From: Rathayibacter sp. VKM Ac-2879
GTDB taxonomy: Bacteria; Actinomycetota; Actinomycetes; Actinomycetales; Microbacteriaceae
DNA length: 64,000 nucleotides
Reading direction: 5' to 3'
NCBI RefSeq assembly: GCF_015351245.1
Contig: NZ_JADKSO010000003.1
Coordinates: forward strand, 310,001-374,000
Both the position numbers and the translations under genes were made by a program. The first letter of the stretch is position 1. Every line of letters begins with the position of its first letter. Below are positions 27,074-35,804 of this stretch, one piece after another. The notes under the pieces were generated by a model. The model was not told where the DNA came from, did not search any database, and saw only the letters and a list, made by a program, of their open reading frames with translations.

Positions 27074-28352
27074 CGTCGTCGTCCCGTCCGGAGAAGCGGC
27101 GATGGAGCACGTCCATCGCTCGCTCGTTCTTGTCCATGATGTCGGCTTCGAGGGTGGTGTCGGCGGCGCGCTCGGCCAGGCTGCCCGGTCGCGTGCGCCG
27201 CTCGAGGGAAGCCTCGATCAGCTCGATCGAGCGCTCGAACGAGAGCGGCCCGCGGGCGGAGGCGCGCCCCCGCCTGCCCAGCGTCTCGAGGTCGGTGACT
27301 CCCGTCACGACATCGCGCAGCGCGTCGAGCAGGGCCGAGGCCGAGCGGGTGATCTTGATGCAGTCGACCCCGTCGAGGAGGAACTCCGCCACTCCGCTGG
27401 TCGCCGTCACGATCGGCACGCACCCCGCCGCCGCCGCCTCCACCGGCGCGACGCCGAAGGGCTCGCCCTCCCAGGTGGGGAACAGGAACGCGTCGGCGCT
27501 CCCGTGCGCCGCCAGCACCTCATCGTGGGGCGTCGCCCCGTGGAACTCGACCAGGCCCTCGAGCCCCGCCTCCCTCGCCTTCGCGCGATACCCGTCGACG
27601 TCGCCGTCGCCGTAGAGGTCGATGCGGAACTCGCGCGTCTCGTCCGCGAGCGCGGACGCCGCCTCGAGGACGAGCCCGACACCCTTGTGCTCGCCGAGCG
27701 AGGCGGCGAACGTGAAACGCGTGATGCCGTCGCGGCGATAGCGGCGCGGCTCGTCCGACTCCGGGGGCGCCGACACGCCGCGCCCGATGACCTCGACCTC
27801 ACCGAGATCGAGACCGCCCTCCTCGATGGCCTCGACGAGCGAACGGCTGACGGCCACGATCTCGCCGCGCGCGAAGTGGTCAGGGGCCTGGGCCCCGTAT
27901 ACCGCGAGCACCCGCTCGGGCAGGCCGTCGACGAGGGCGTTCGGCGTGCGGTCGCCGAGGTTCCACATCCACGGCGCGTCCACGGTGCGCAGCAGGTCGA
28001 TGAGCGCGAGGCCGCCGAGTCCCACGAGGTTGAAGGCGACGACGTGCGTCGGCGCGAAGTCGCGCAGTTCCTCGAGCAGGATCCGCGTGTTCTCGAAGCG
28101 GGACACGGCACTCTCGTGGTGCAGCAGCTGGGCGATCTCGCCCCCCGTTTGCGGCAGCGGGAAATACGTGCGCAGCCCGAGCGTGCGATGCACCTCGACC
28201 CCGGCGGGCTCGGGAGGGAGGTAGGTCGGGCTTGTGAGCACGCGCACGGCGTGTCCGCGCGCGGCCATCGCCTCCGCGACACGGGCGCAGGTCATCTCGT
28301 AGCCGCCGAGCACCTGTGGGGGGTACAGGTTGCTGATGAAGAGCAGGCGCAT
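27063..28352 (-). CDS. GT4-family glycosyltransferase
   Basis: A 429-residue GT-B retaining glycosyltransferase. The N-terminal MRLLFISNLYPPQVLGGYE is the acceptor-side glycine loop, and EGEPFGVAPVEAAAAG near 310 is the EX7E nucleotide-sugar motif. The C-terminal 60 residues are charged. ATG at 28352 overlaps the upstream stop as TGATG; a GTG at 28355 is an alternative. It forms an operon with the DXD-type glycosyltransferase upstream and the coiled-coil protein downstream. Donor and acceptor are unknown. Confidence 0.9.
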   Translation of the reverse strand: MRLLFISNLYPPQVLGGYEMTCARVAEAMAARGHAVRVLTSPTYLPPEPAGVEVHRTLGLRTYFPLPQTGGEIAQLLHHESAVSRFENTRILLEELRDFAPTHVVAFNLVGLGGLALIDLLRTVDAPWMWNLGDRTPNALVDGLPERVLAVYGAQAPDHFARGEIVAVSRSLVEAIEEGGLDLGEVEVIGRGVSAPPESDEPRRYRRDGITRFTFAASLGEHKGVGLVLEAASALADETREFRIDLYGDGDVDGYRAKAREAGLEGLVEFHGATPHDEVLAAHGSADAFLFPTWEGEPFGVAPVEAAAAGCVPIVTATSGVAEFLLDGVDCIKITRSASALLDALRDVVTGVTDLETLGRRGRASARGPLSFERSIELIEASLERRTRPGSLAERAADTTLEADIMDKNERAMDVLHRRFSGRDDDDDQ

Positions 28353-29374
28353 CACGACCGTGCCTCCTGCTCGGTCTGGATGCGGGCGGTCACCTCGGGC
28401 GAGTAGGCGGCGGCGGTCTGGCGGTCGTTACCGCCGTCCCAGTAGTTGACGAGGTAGAGCCCGGTCTGTTGCGTGCGAGGCACGAAGGGGAACAGCTGCG
28501 CGCGTGGCTCGATCTGGGCGATACGGTAGCCAGCCTCGACCGCGCGCACGTGCAGCCAGATGTCGTCGGCGTCGGGCGCGATCTCGCGGAACGCGTCCCC
28601 GTGCGTCGCCACCGTCTCCATGAGCTCGCTCGGGAAGAGCTGCCCCGAGACGGAGGTGCCGAACACCTCGAAGCCCGCCCGCGTGTCCTCGACGGGCCTC
28701 CAGCTCGTGTACGGCGCGACCGCGCCCTCCACGATCCCGACCCGGTGCGCCCGGTAGCAGAGCACCGTCTCGCGCGGGTAGCGGGACCGGGCGTCGAGCA
28801 GGCCGCGCAGCCAGGTGCGCGGGTAGACGATGTCATCGTCGGAGGTCACGAGGTCGCGCTCGCCCGCGCGGCCCGACAGCAGATGCGGGAAGTACTTGGT
28901 GTGCACGCGGTAGCCCTCGACGAGGCGGATCTCGACGCCCCTGCCGCGGAGGCGGCGGAGCGGAGCGGGCAGCTCGGCGTACAGCGCCGGGTCGTCGAGC
29001 CAGAGCACGAGGCGCGCGGGTCGGGCCTCGCCGCGCGCGATCGACTCGAGCGCCACGTGCACGCGTCGGAGGCGTTCGCCGTGCGTGGTCATGGTCACGA
29101 CGACCGAACCCGCGGGATCGATCGCGGATCGGCGCGAGAAGCGGTTGGCGAGCGCGAGCACCAGCAGCTCGCCCCGGAACGCGAGCGAGGAGGGGTAGTC
29201 GATCGGTCGAGCGGCGACCGCGGCGACGCGTCGGGCCTGGAGGCGCTGCGGCACGCCGACCGCCGCTCGCGTCGCCTGCAGAAGGCGGGTTCTCGGCCGC
29301 ACGCGACGGCCGAAAGCCGCAAGGCGGGTGCGGGGGCGCACGCGACGACCGAGGGCGGCGAGGGCGGGATGCAT
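28352..29374 (-). CDS. Glycosyltransferase with DXD-type motif
   Basis: 340 residues. From about 88, VVVTMTTHGERLRRVHVALESI begins a GT-A-like fold, and SDDDIVYP near 180 looks like the metal-binding DXD. The C-terminal RTQQTGLYLVNYWDGGNDRQT is a conserved feature of this uncharacterised family. The first 50 residues are Arg-rich and contain a 13-residue tandem duplication (GRRVRPRTRL twice), so the true start may lie further in. It is first in the operon with the GT4 gene. Confidence 0.78.
   Translation of the reverse strand: MHPALAALGRRVRPRTRLAAFGRRVRPRTRLLQATRAAVGVPQRLQARRVAAVAARPIDYPSSLAFRGELLVLALANRFSRRSAIDPAGSVVVTMTTHGERLRRVHVALESIARGEARPARLVLWLDDPALYAELPAPLRRLRGRGVEIRLVEGYRVHTKYFPHLLSGRAGERDLVTSDDDIVYPRTWLRGLLDARSRYPRETVLCYRAHRVGIVEGAVAPYTSWRPVEDTRAGFEVFGTSVSGQLFPSELMETVATHGDAFREIAPDADDIWLHVRAVEAGYRIAQIEPRAQLFPFVPRTQQTGLYLVNYWDGGNDRQTAAAYSPEVTARIQTEQEARS
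29283..29360. repeat. Imperfect 39-bp tandem duplication inside the glycosyltransferase gene
   Basis: Two diverged 39-bp units at about 29283-29321 and 29322-29360 encode the repeated GRRVRPRTRL segments at the N-terminus. The shared reading frame and diverged bases suggest an older in-frame duplication. Confidence 0.6.
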
Positions 29375-29415
29375 CGGACCAGGATAGCCAGCGGGTCCTG
29401 TGCGCCCGGTGGCCG

Positions 29416-30096
29416 TCAGCTGCCGTCGACCACTGCGAAGGCCCGCACCGGGAAGGTCCCGAAGCCCTTCACCTTCGGCGGTACCGCGGTGAAGTGCGCT
29501 CCCGTCGCGGGTAGCGCCTCCAGCCCGGTGAGGTGCTCGACGACGTGCACTCCCGCGGCCAGGAGGAGGCTGTGCGCCGGTCGCGCGCCTCCCGATTCGG
29601 TGTCGTCGATGTTGACGGAGTCGATGCCGACGAGCACCGCGCCGGCCGCGATCAGGGCCTGGGCGCCCGCCTCGCCGAGGAACGGGGCGCCGCGGCCGTA
29701 CTCGGGCGTGCCGAAGCGCGCGTCCCAGCCGGTGCTCATCAGCACCGCCGCCCCGCGCACGTCTCGCCCGGCGAACGCCTCCGGCCCGATCTCGCGTGCG
29801 GAGGCTCCGCGCGCGTCGATCACGACGGCCGGGAGCCCGACGAGGGTCTCGAGGTCGAGGGCGGCGAGGTCGGCGCCGCCCTCGTAGCGGTGGAAGGGGC
29901 TGTCGAGGTAGGTCCCCGTGTTGCCGATCATCTCGATGACATCCATCGCGAACTCGGTGCCCGGCTCGTAGGAGGCGCGCGACGCCTCACGGGTGAGGTG
30001 CGGTCGGATGCGCGGCGCCGGTAGCCCCGGGTAGGTGACCAGCCCCTCCGCGATCGTGTGGCTGAGGTCGACGATACGGCGGGACACGGGGGTCAT
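29416..30096 (-). CDS. Cyclase-family hydrolase (kynurenine formamidase-like)
   Basis: A 226-residue metal-dependent hydrolase. The family motif HGTHxDxPxH appears in altered form as GNTGTYLDSPFHRYEGG near residue 57-73; the first His is replaced by Asn-Thr. DLSHTIAEGLVTYPGLP at the N-terminus is typical. Members hydrolyse N-formylkynurenine, isatin or related amides. The changed first ligand means the substrate should not be assumed. It stands alone on the minus strand. Confidence 0.85.
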   Translation of the reverse strand: MTPVSRRIVDLSHTIAEGLVTYPGLPAPRIRPHLTREASRASYEPGTEFAMDVIEMIGNTGTYLDSPFHRYEGGADLAALDLETLVGLPAVVIDARGASAREIGPEAFAGRDVRGAAVLMSTGWDARFGTPEYGRGAPFLGEAGAQALIAAGAVLVGIDSVNIDDTESGGARPAHSLLLAAGVHVVEHLTGLEALPATGAHFTAVPPKVKGFGTFPVRAFAVVDGS

Positions 30097-30148
30097 GTAG
30101 TCGATGCTGCCAGTGCCCGCCGTCTCGTGTCCACGCGGCGGGGTGTCG

Positions 30149-31300
30149 CTATCTCTTCGGCAGCGCTCCCGCGAGGTCCGCGATCAGGTCGTCCGCGTCC
30201 TCGATGCCCACCGAGAGCCGCACCAGCGACTCCGAGACCTCGAGCGGCGTGCCCTTGACCGACGCGTGCGTCATCTCGCTCGGGTAGCCGATGAGGGACT
30301 CGACCCCGCCGAGCGACTCGGCGAGCTGGAACAGCTCGGTCGACTCCGCGAACTTCCTGGCCGCTCGGGGAGTCGCGAGCTCGAGCGAGAGCATCCCGCC
30401 GAAGCCGGACATCTGCCGCTTCGCCAGCTCGTGTCCGGGGTGGCCCGGCAGCCCCGGGTAGTGGACCGCGCTCACCGCGGGATGCTCGGCGAGGAACTCG
30501 GCGACCGCCTGCGCGTTCGAGGAGTGCCGCTCCATGCGGACACCGAGCGTCTTGATGCCCCTGACCGTGAGCCAGGCATCCATCGGGCCCGAGATCGCCC
30601 CGACCGCGAACTGGAGGAACGCGATCTTCTCGGCGAGCGGCCCCGAGCGCAGGGCCAGAGCGCCGCCCACCACGTCGGAGTGGCCGCCGAGGTACTTCGT
30701 CGTCGAGTGCACGACCACGTCGGCACCGAGCGCGAGCGGCTGCTGCAGCGCCGGGGAGGCGAAGGTGTTGTCGACGACCACGATCAGGTCGTGTGCGTGG
30801 GCGAGGTCCGCCAGCTCGGCGATGTCGCTGATCGTCATCAGCGGGTTGGACGGCGTCTCGACCCACAGCATCGATGTCTCACCGGGGACGATCGCCTTCT
30901 GCACCTCGCGCAGGTTCGACATGTCGACCGCCGTGTTGCGGATGCCCCACGCGCCGTGCACCCGATCGATCAGGCGATGGCTCCCCCCGTAGGCGTCGTT
31001 GCCGAGCACGATGTGATCGCCGGGCGAGAGCGCCGCGCGCAGCAGGGTGTCCTCGGCGGCGAGGCCGGACGAGAAGGAGTACGCCACGTCGGCGCCCTCG
31101 AGCGAGGCGATGAGGTCTTGCAGCGAGTCGCGGGTCGGGTTGGCCGAGCGCGCGTACTCGTAACCGCCGCGCAGACCGCCGATGCCGTCTTGCACGAACG
31201 TCGACGTCAGGTACACGGGAGGAACGACGGCTCCCGTCGTCGGGTCGAACTCCTGTCCAGCGTGGATGGCTCGGGTGTCGAAGTGCTGCTTCCTGGGCAT
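30149..31300 (-). CDS. metB: Cystathionine gamma-synthase/gamma-lyase (PLP)
   Basis: A 383-residue Cys/Met-metabolism PLP enzyme. Key segments are YEYARSANPTRD, FSSGLAAEDTLL, the PLP aspartate in VVDNTFASP and the Schiff-base lysine in STTKYLGGHSD. The enzyme either condenses O-acyl-homoserine with cysteine or cleaves cystathionine; sequence alone does not decide. Beside a cystathionine beta-synthase gene the pair suggests transsulfuration between homocysteine and cysteine, with this protein possibly acting as the gamma-lyase. Confidence 0.93.
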   Translation of the reverse strand: MPRKQHFDTRAIHAGQEFDPTTGAVVPPVYLTSTFVQDGIGGLRGGYEYARSANPTRDSLQDLIASLEGADVAYSFSSGLAAEDTLLRAALSPGDHIVLGNDAYGGSHRLIDRVHGAWGIRNTAVDMSNLREVQKAIVPGETSMLWVETPSNPLMTISDIAELADLAHAHDLIVVVDNTFASPALQQPLALGADVVVHSTTKYLGGHSDVVGGALALRSGPLAEKIAFLQFAVGAISGPMDAWLTVRGIKTLGVRMERHSSNAQAVAEFLAEHPAVSAVHYPGLPGHPGHELAKRQMSGFGGMLSLELATPRAARKFAESTELFQLAESLGGVESLIGYPSEMTHASVKGTPLEVSESLVRLSVGIEDADDLIADLAGALPKR

Positions 31301-31346
31301 GGCGCGGGGCTCTCTGGGTCGGAGGTGTCGGGAAGGTCGCGAGCGG

Positions 31347-32762
31347 TCAGGCCGTCGCGTAGGTGAGGAGGTCCTGGCGGGTGATCACGGCGACCGGCTT
31401 GCCCTCGTCGATCACGAGCAGCGCGCTACCGTCACGCAGCGCCACCCTGGCCGCCGAGATGCTCTCGCCGAGGCCGATCAGAGCGAGCGGCGCCCCGACG
31501 CTCGAGCCGAGCGGATCGTTGAGCGACGCCGAACCGCTGAACACCCGGTCGAGCAGCTCGCGCTCGTCGACGGCTCCGATGACCTCGCCCATCACCACGG
31601 GCGGCTCGGCGCTCAACACCGGCAGCTGAGAGACGCCGTACTCGGCCATGATGCCGATCGCGTCGCGCACCGTGTCGCTCGGATGCGCGTGCACGAGCGC
31701 CGGCAGCTCGTGAGGGGTCGAGGCACGGGCCCGGAGCACGTCGCGGACCGTGCCCTCGTCCCGCATCTCGAGGAACCCGTAGGAGCGCATCCACCGGTCG
31801 TTGAAGATCTTGCCGAGGTAGCCGCGCCCCCCGTCGGGCAGCAGCACGACCACCACGTCGTCCGGCCCGAGCTCCGCCGCGGCCTTGAGCGCCACCGAGA
31901 CGGCAAGGCCGCTCGAGCCGCCGACCAGCAGCCCCTCCTCGCGGGCCAGGCGCCTGGTCATCGCGAACGACTCGGCATCGCTGGAGGCGATGATCCGGTC
32001 GACCACGCTGGGGTCGTAGGCGCTGGGCCAGAAGTCCTCTCCGACGCCCTCGGTGAGGTACGGGCGACCGCCGCCTCCCGAGTAGACGGAGCCCTCGGGG
32101 TCGGCGCCGACGATCTGCACGCGGCCCTCCGAGACCTCCTTGAGGTAGCGGCCGACCCCACTGATCGTGCCGCCCGTGCCGACCCCCGCGACGAAGGCGG
32201 TGACACGTCCCGCGGTGTCGCGCCAGATCTCGGGACCGGTGGTCTCGTAGTGGCTGAGCGGACCGTTGAGGTTGGCGTACTGATTGGGCTTGAACGCGCC
32301 GGGGATCTCGCGCGCGAGGCGATCCGAGACGGAGTAGTAGGAGGCCGGGTCCGCGGGAGCGACGGCCGTTGGCGTCACCACGATCTCGGCCCCGTAGGCG
32401 GTCAGCACGTTGCGCTTGTCCTCGCCGACCTTGTCGGGCAAGACGAACACGCAGCGGTAGCCGCGTTGCTGAGCCACCAGCGCCAGGCCGATCCCGGTGT
32501 TGCCGCTCGTCGGCTCGACGATCGTGCCACCGGGCTTCAGCAGCCCGTCACGCTCGGCCGCGTCGATGATGCGCGTCGCGATGCGGTCCTTCGAGGAGCC
32601 TCCGGGGTTGAGGTACTCGACCTTGACCAGCACGGTCGCCTGCACGCCCGCCGCGACCGGACCGAGCTTCACGAGAGGGGTGTCGCCGATCAGATCGAGC
32701 ACCGAGTCGGCGTAGACCATCCCGGTGTCCGGGCGGGCTGGCAGGGTTCGGTCGAGGCTCAT
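31347..32762 (-). CDS. Cystathionine beta-synthase
   Basis: 471 residues. The PLP fold-type II domain (about 1-330) has the Schiff-base lysine in GGSSKDRIA and the phosphate loop SGNTGIG. Two CBS modules follow, at about 340-400 (VHAHPSDTVRDAIGIMAEYGVSQLPV) and 410-471. It makes cystathionine from serine and homocysteine; the C-terminal pair is regulatory in relatives. The gene is 46 bp upstream of metB on the same strand, so an operon is likely. No SAM or cobalamin riboswitch was seen upstream. Confidence 0.93.
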   Translation of the reverse strand: MSLDRTLPARPDTGMVYADSVLDLIGDTPLVKLGPVAAGVQATVLVKVEYLNPGGSSKDRIATRIIDAAERDGLLKPGGTIVEPTSGNTGIGLALVAQQRGYRCVFVLPDKVGEDKRNVLTAYGAEIVVTPTAVAPADPASYYSVSDRLAREIPGAFKPNQYANLNGPLSHYETTGPEIWRDTAGRVTAFVAGVGTGGTISGVGRYLKEVSEGRVQIVGADPEGSVYSGGGGRPYLTEGVGEDFWPSAYDPSVVDRIIASSDAESFAMTRRLAREEGLLVGGSSGLAVSVALKAAAELGPDDVVVVLLPDGGRGYLGKIFNDRWMRSYGFLEMRDEGTVRDVLRARASTPHELPALVHAHPSDTVRDAIGIMAEYGVSQLPVLSAEPPVVMGEVIGAVDERELLDRVFSGSASLNDPLGSSVGAPLALIGLGESISAARVALRDGSALLVIDEGKPVAVITRQDLLTYATA

Positions 32763-32938
32763 GCCGTCAGCGTAGCAACCGGTTCTTGGCGTGTGACGGG
32801 AGTCGTGAGGTTCGCTCGACCGCGCGTTGGCGGCCTCCCCGCTGCCCTCGGCGCGACCTCCGTGAGCGCTGTCGCCGAGCCCGAGAGTGCCTTATCGTGG
32901 GGGTCCGCGAGCGCCACCGTCGACCCGGAACGGACCCC

Positions 32939-34183
32939 ATGACCACTCCGATCGCCGCACCGCCGCAGCGTCCGGCCGAAGGACATCTCCTGCGCCTGCT
33001 CGGCCCGGCCCTGGTCGCCGGAGTCGCCTACCTCGATCCGGGGAACGTCGCCAGCAACATGACGGCCGGCGCCCGCTTCGGCTACCTCCTCGTGTGGGTC
33101 GTCGTGCTCGGCAACCTGATGGCCTGGCTCATCCAGTACCTCTCGGCGAAGCTCGGCCTGATGACCGGCCGCAGCCTGCCCGAGCTCCTCGGCGAACGTC
33201 TCCGCGGGCGCTGGGGCCGTCGCGCCTACTGGTTGCAGGCCGAGACCGTGGCGATGGCGACCGATCTCGCCGAGGTCATCGGCGGCGCGATCGCTCTGAA
33301 CCTCCTCTTCGGCCTGCCCTTGCTCGCGGGCGGATTCGTCACCGGAGCCGTCTCGCTCGTACTCCTGCTCGTGCAGACCCGCGGCGGAGCGCGGCCGTTC
33401 GAGCACGTCATCACGGGACTGATGGTGCTGATCGCCGTCGGCTTCACGGTCGGCGTCGTCGTCGATCCGCCGGACGCGGGGGCGACGATCGCCGGCCTCG
33501 TCCCGCGTTTCGACGGCTCGGAGTCGGTACTGCTGGCCGCGTCCATCCTCGGCGCCACCGTCATGCCGCACGCTATCTACGCGCACTCCGCGCTCGCCCG
33601 CGATCGCTTCGGCCACGTCCAGGGTCTCGGCGCCCGTCGGAGGATCCTCGTCGCAACCAGGATCGACGTCACCGTCGCGCTCGCCATCGCCGGCACCGTG
33701 AACCTCGCGATCCTCCTCCTCGCCGCGCACTCGCTCGCCGGGGTCGCCGGTACCGACAGCCTCGAGGGGGCACACGCGGCGATCGCGGCGGCGCTCGGGC
33801 CCGTCGTCGCGACACTGTTCGCCATCGGCCTGCTCGCCTCCGGACTCGCCTCGACCTCGGTAGGGGCCTATGCCGGAGCCGAGATCATGCACGGGCTGCT
33901 GCACCTGCGCGTGCCGCTGGTCGCCCGACGGCTCGTCACCCTGCTCCCGGCACTGCTCGTCCTGGCGCTCGGGATCGACCCCACGCGCGCGCTCGTGCTG
34001 AGCCAGGTCGTGCTGTCGTTCGGGATCCCGTTCGCCCTGGTGCCGCTCGTGGCCCTGACCCGCGACCGTCGCCTGATGGGTGAGCAGGCCAACCGCTGGT
34101 TCACGACTCTCGCGGCCACGCTCGCCGCCGCCTTCCTCATCGTGCTCAACGCCCTGCTCCTCTGGCTGACCTTCTCCTCCTGA
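32939..34183 (+). CDS. mntH: NRAMP-family divalent metal (Mn2+/Fe2+) transporter
   Basis: A 414-residue membrane protein with about 11 helices. The metal-binding signatures DPGNVASN in helix 1 and MPHAIYAHS in helix 6 are both intact. It imports manganese or iron with protons. The ATG at 32939 begins just ahead of the cytosolic N-terminus; earlier in-frame codons lack family support. Manganese supply would suit the dimanganese NrdF in this genome. It is divergent from the cystathionine beta-synthase gene. Confidence 0.93.
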   Translation: MTTPIAAPPQRPAEGHLLRLLGPALVAGVAYLDPGNVASNMTAGARFGYLLVWVVVLGNLMAWLIQYLSAKLGLMTGRSLPELLGERLRGRWGRRAYWLQAETVAMATDLAEVIGGAIALNLLFGLPLLAGGFVTGAVSLVLLLVQTRGGARPFEHVITGLMVLIAVGFTVGVVVDPPDAGATIAGLVPRFDGSESVLLAASILGATVMPHAIYAHSALARDRFGHVQGLGARRRILVATRIDVTVALAIAGTVNLAILLLAAHSLAGVAGTDSLEGAHAAIAAALGPVVATLFAIGLLASGLASTSVGAYAGAEIMHGLLHLRVPLVARRLVTLLPALLVLALGIDPTRALVLSQVVLSFGIPFALVPLVALTRDRRLMGEQANRWFTTLAATLAAAFLIVLNALLLWLTFSS

Positions 34184-34225
34184 CGTCCCCACTGTGAGCC
34201 GTTCCGAAGCCCAGCTCGTTATCCT

Positions 34226-34242
34226 CTGAGAGCGCCTCTCAG
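34226..34242. promoter_or_regulatory. Short palindrome CTGAGAG-CGC-CTCTCAG
   Basis: A perfect 7-bp inverted repeat with a 3-base centre between mntH and the DUF3105 gene. It may be a weak terminator of mntH or an operator for the following pair; the sequence alone does not decide. Confidence 0.4.
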
Positions 34243-34296
34243 GCGCCCGCGCGCTCCTTACGGGCGCCGTCCGCCCGCCGAACGAGAGACCACGCC

Positions 34297-34926
34297 GTGC
34301 CCCGAGACACGATGTCCGCGAAGAACCGCGCCCGCCAAGAGAAGCTCGAGAGCTACAAGCGCGAGCAAGCGCGCCGCAAGCGCAACAGCCGCATCTGGAT
34401 CGGGACGCTCTCGGCCCTCGCCGTGCTCGCCGTCGGTGGGATCATCGCCGTCACCGTCTTCGGCAACCAGCAGATCGTTCAGGCGCGCCAGATCGACGGC
34501 CTCCAGACCTTCGAGAACGACGCCACACACGTCACCGGCTCGGTCGACTACGCGCAGACGCCTCCGGCGGGCGGCCCGCACAACGCGGTCTGGATGAACT
34601 GCGGCGTCTACGACCAGCCCGTCCCCAACGAGAACGCGGTGCACGACCTCGAGCACGGTGCCGTGTGGGCCACCTACGACCCTTCGCTCCCGACGAGCGA
34701 CGTCGATGCGCTGATCGCCGCCCTGCCGAGCACCTACTCGGTCGTCTCGCCCTACGAGGGCCTGAAGTCCCCCATCGTCCTGAGCGCGTGGGACGCGCAG
34801 GTCGCGATCGACTCCCCCGACGATCCGCGACTGAAGGCCTTCGTCGAGCGCTTCTGGCAGTCCTCGAGCGCGCCCGAGCCCGGCGCCCCCTGCACGGGAG
34901 GCCTCGATGCGCCCGGCAAGCAGTAG
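34297..34926 (+). CDS. DUF3105 membrane-anchored protein
   Basis: 209 residues. A basic N-terminus (KNRARQEKLESYKREQARRKR) is followed by one transmembrane helix at about 35-57. The extracytoplasmic DUF3105 domain contains HNAVWMNCGVYDQPV and the HDLEHGAVW motif with conserved His and Glu residues, which look like metal ligands. The function is unknown. GTG at 34297 is listed; ATG at 34312 is an equally good start. It overlaps the DUF305 gene by 20 bp, a pairing common in Actinobacteria. Confidence 0.88.
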   Translation: MPRDTMSAKNRARQEKLESYKREQARRKRNSRIWIGTLSALAVLAVGGIIAVTVFGNQQIVQARQIDGLQTFENDATHVTGSVDYAQTPPAGGPHNAVWMNCGVYDQPVPNENAVHDLEHGAVWATYDPSLPTSDVDALIAALPSTYSVVSPYEGLKSPIVLSAWDAQVAIDSPDDPRLKAFVERFWQSSSAPEPGAPCTGGLDAPGKQ

Positions 34927-35581
34927 AGGGCGCCTCCTCGTCGCCGCCGTCGCGGTGGTCGCGCTGCTGCTCGGTGCGGCCGGCGGCTACCTCGTGGGCG
35001 CGCTCGCCCCGTTCGCGCCCACGACGACCCCGTCGAGCACCAGCGCGGAGGCGGGCTTCGCGCGCGACATGCAGGTCCACCACCTGCAGGGCGCCCAGCT
35101 CGCGATGATCGCGCGCGAGCGCAGCGCCGACGGGGAGGTGCTGACGGTCTCGAAGGACATCCTGCTCACGCAGCAGCAGCAGGCCGGCCAGCTCTTCGGC
35201 TGGCTGACCTCGTGGGGTCTGCCGCAGGCCTCCCCCGAGCCCTCGATGACCTGGATGGGCCGTCCGACGCTCGCCGGGGCTGCTGACGAGCACTCGGCGA
35301 TGGGGATGTCGACCGAGGAGGGCGTGGTGCCCACGAGGATGCCCGGCCTCGCGACTCCCGAGCAGATTGCGGCCTTGAGCGCCGCCTCGGGCCGCGACTT
35401 CGACCGGATGTTCCTCGAGCTGATGATCGCCCACCACCGTGGTGCCATCGACATGGCCGAGGCTCTGCTCGCTCGGAGTCGGCTCGGCGTCGCGACGAAC
35501 TTCGCTTCCTCCGTCGTCACGGCACAGGAGGCCGAGATCTCGCTGATGGAGCAGATGCTCGCCGACCGGCCGGCGGAGTGA
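34907..35581 (+). CDS. DUF305 ferritin-like exported protein
   Basis: 224 residues with an N-terminal signal anchor (about 8-36) and the DUF305 domain. The paired motifs FARDMQVHHLQGAQLA and LELMIAHHRGAIDMAE each carry neighbouring His residues and resemble a four-helix metal-binding bundle. DUF305 proteins are often linked to copper or other metal handling, which has not been shown here. The start overlaps the end of the DUF3105 gene, so the two are probably translated together. Confidence 0.9.
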   Translation: MRPASSRGRLLVAAVAVVALLLGAAGGYLVGALAPFAPTTTPSSTSAEAGFARDMQVHHLQGAQLAMIARERSADGEVLTVSKDILLTQQQQAGQLFGWLTSWGLPQASPEPSMTWMGRPTLAGAADEHSAMGMSTEEGVVPTRMPGLATPEQIAALSAASGRDFDRMFLELMIAHHRGAIDMAEALLARSRLGVATNFASSVVTAQEAEISLMEQMLADRPAE

Positions 35582-35606
35582 CGGGCTCGGCGGGCGCCGG
35601 CGCACA

Positions 35607-35670
35607 CAACGTCAGCTGAGTCGGCTTCTCGCGCACGATGGTGCGCGACGGCACGTCTCCGCTGACGTTG
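35607..35670. repeat. Nested inverted repeat
   Basis: Outer arms CAACGTCAGC (35607-35616) and GCTGACGTTG (35661-35670) enclose an inner hairpin TCGCGCAC-GATG-GTGCGCGA (35629-35648). It lies 25 bp after the DUF305 gene. The outer-palindrome-plus-inner-hairpin design resembles the family 1 elements, but the sequence is different. Confidence 0.7.
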
Positions 35671-35804
35671 GGCGGCCATCGACGTCCACGATGGCGCGGA
35701 TCGGGGGCCGACTAGGTGGTATCACCTTGCTTTCGCCGACATCTGCCGCTGAGATGCTCGAGGCCCCTTTCTGAGGGCGCCATCCGCCCCTGAGGAGTCC
35801 CGCC

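Noticed and set aside
26642-29374. Acquired genomic island, suggested by the glycosyltransferase genes
   Set aside because: Base composition and codon use look like the surroundings, and there is no integrase, tRNA or flanking repeat.
32763-32938. SAM or cobalamin riboswitch ahead of the cystathionine beta-synthase gene
   Set aside because: No conserved riboswitch core was recognisable, and the region also serves the divergent mntH gene.
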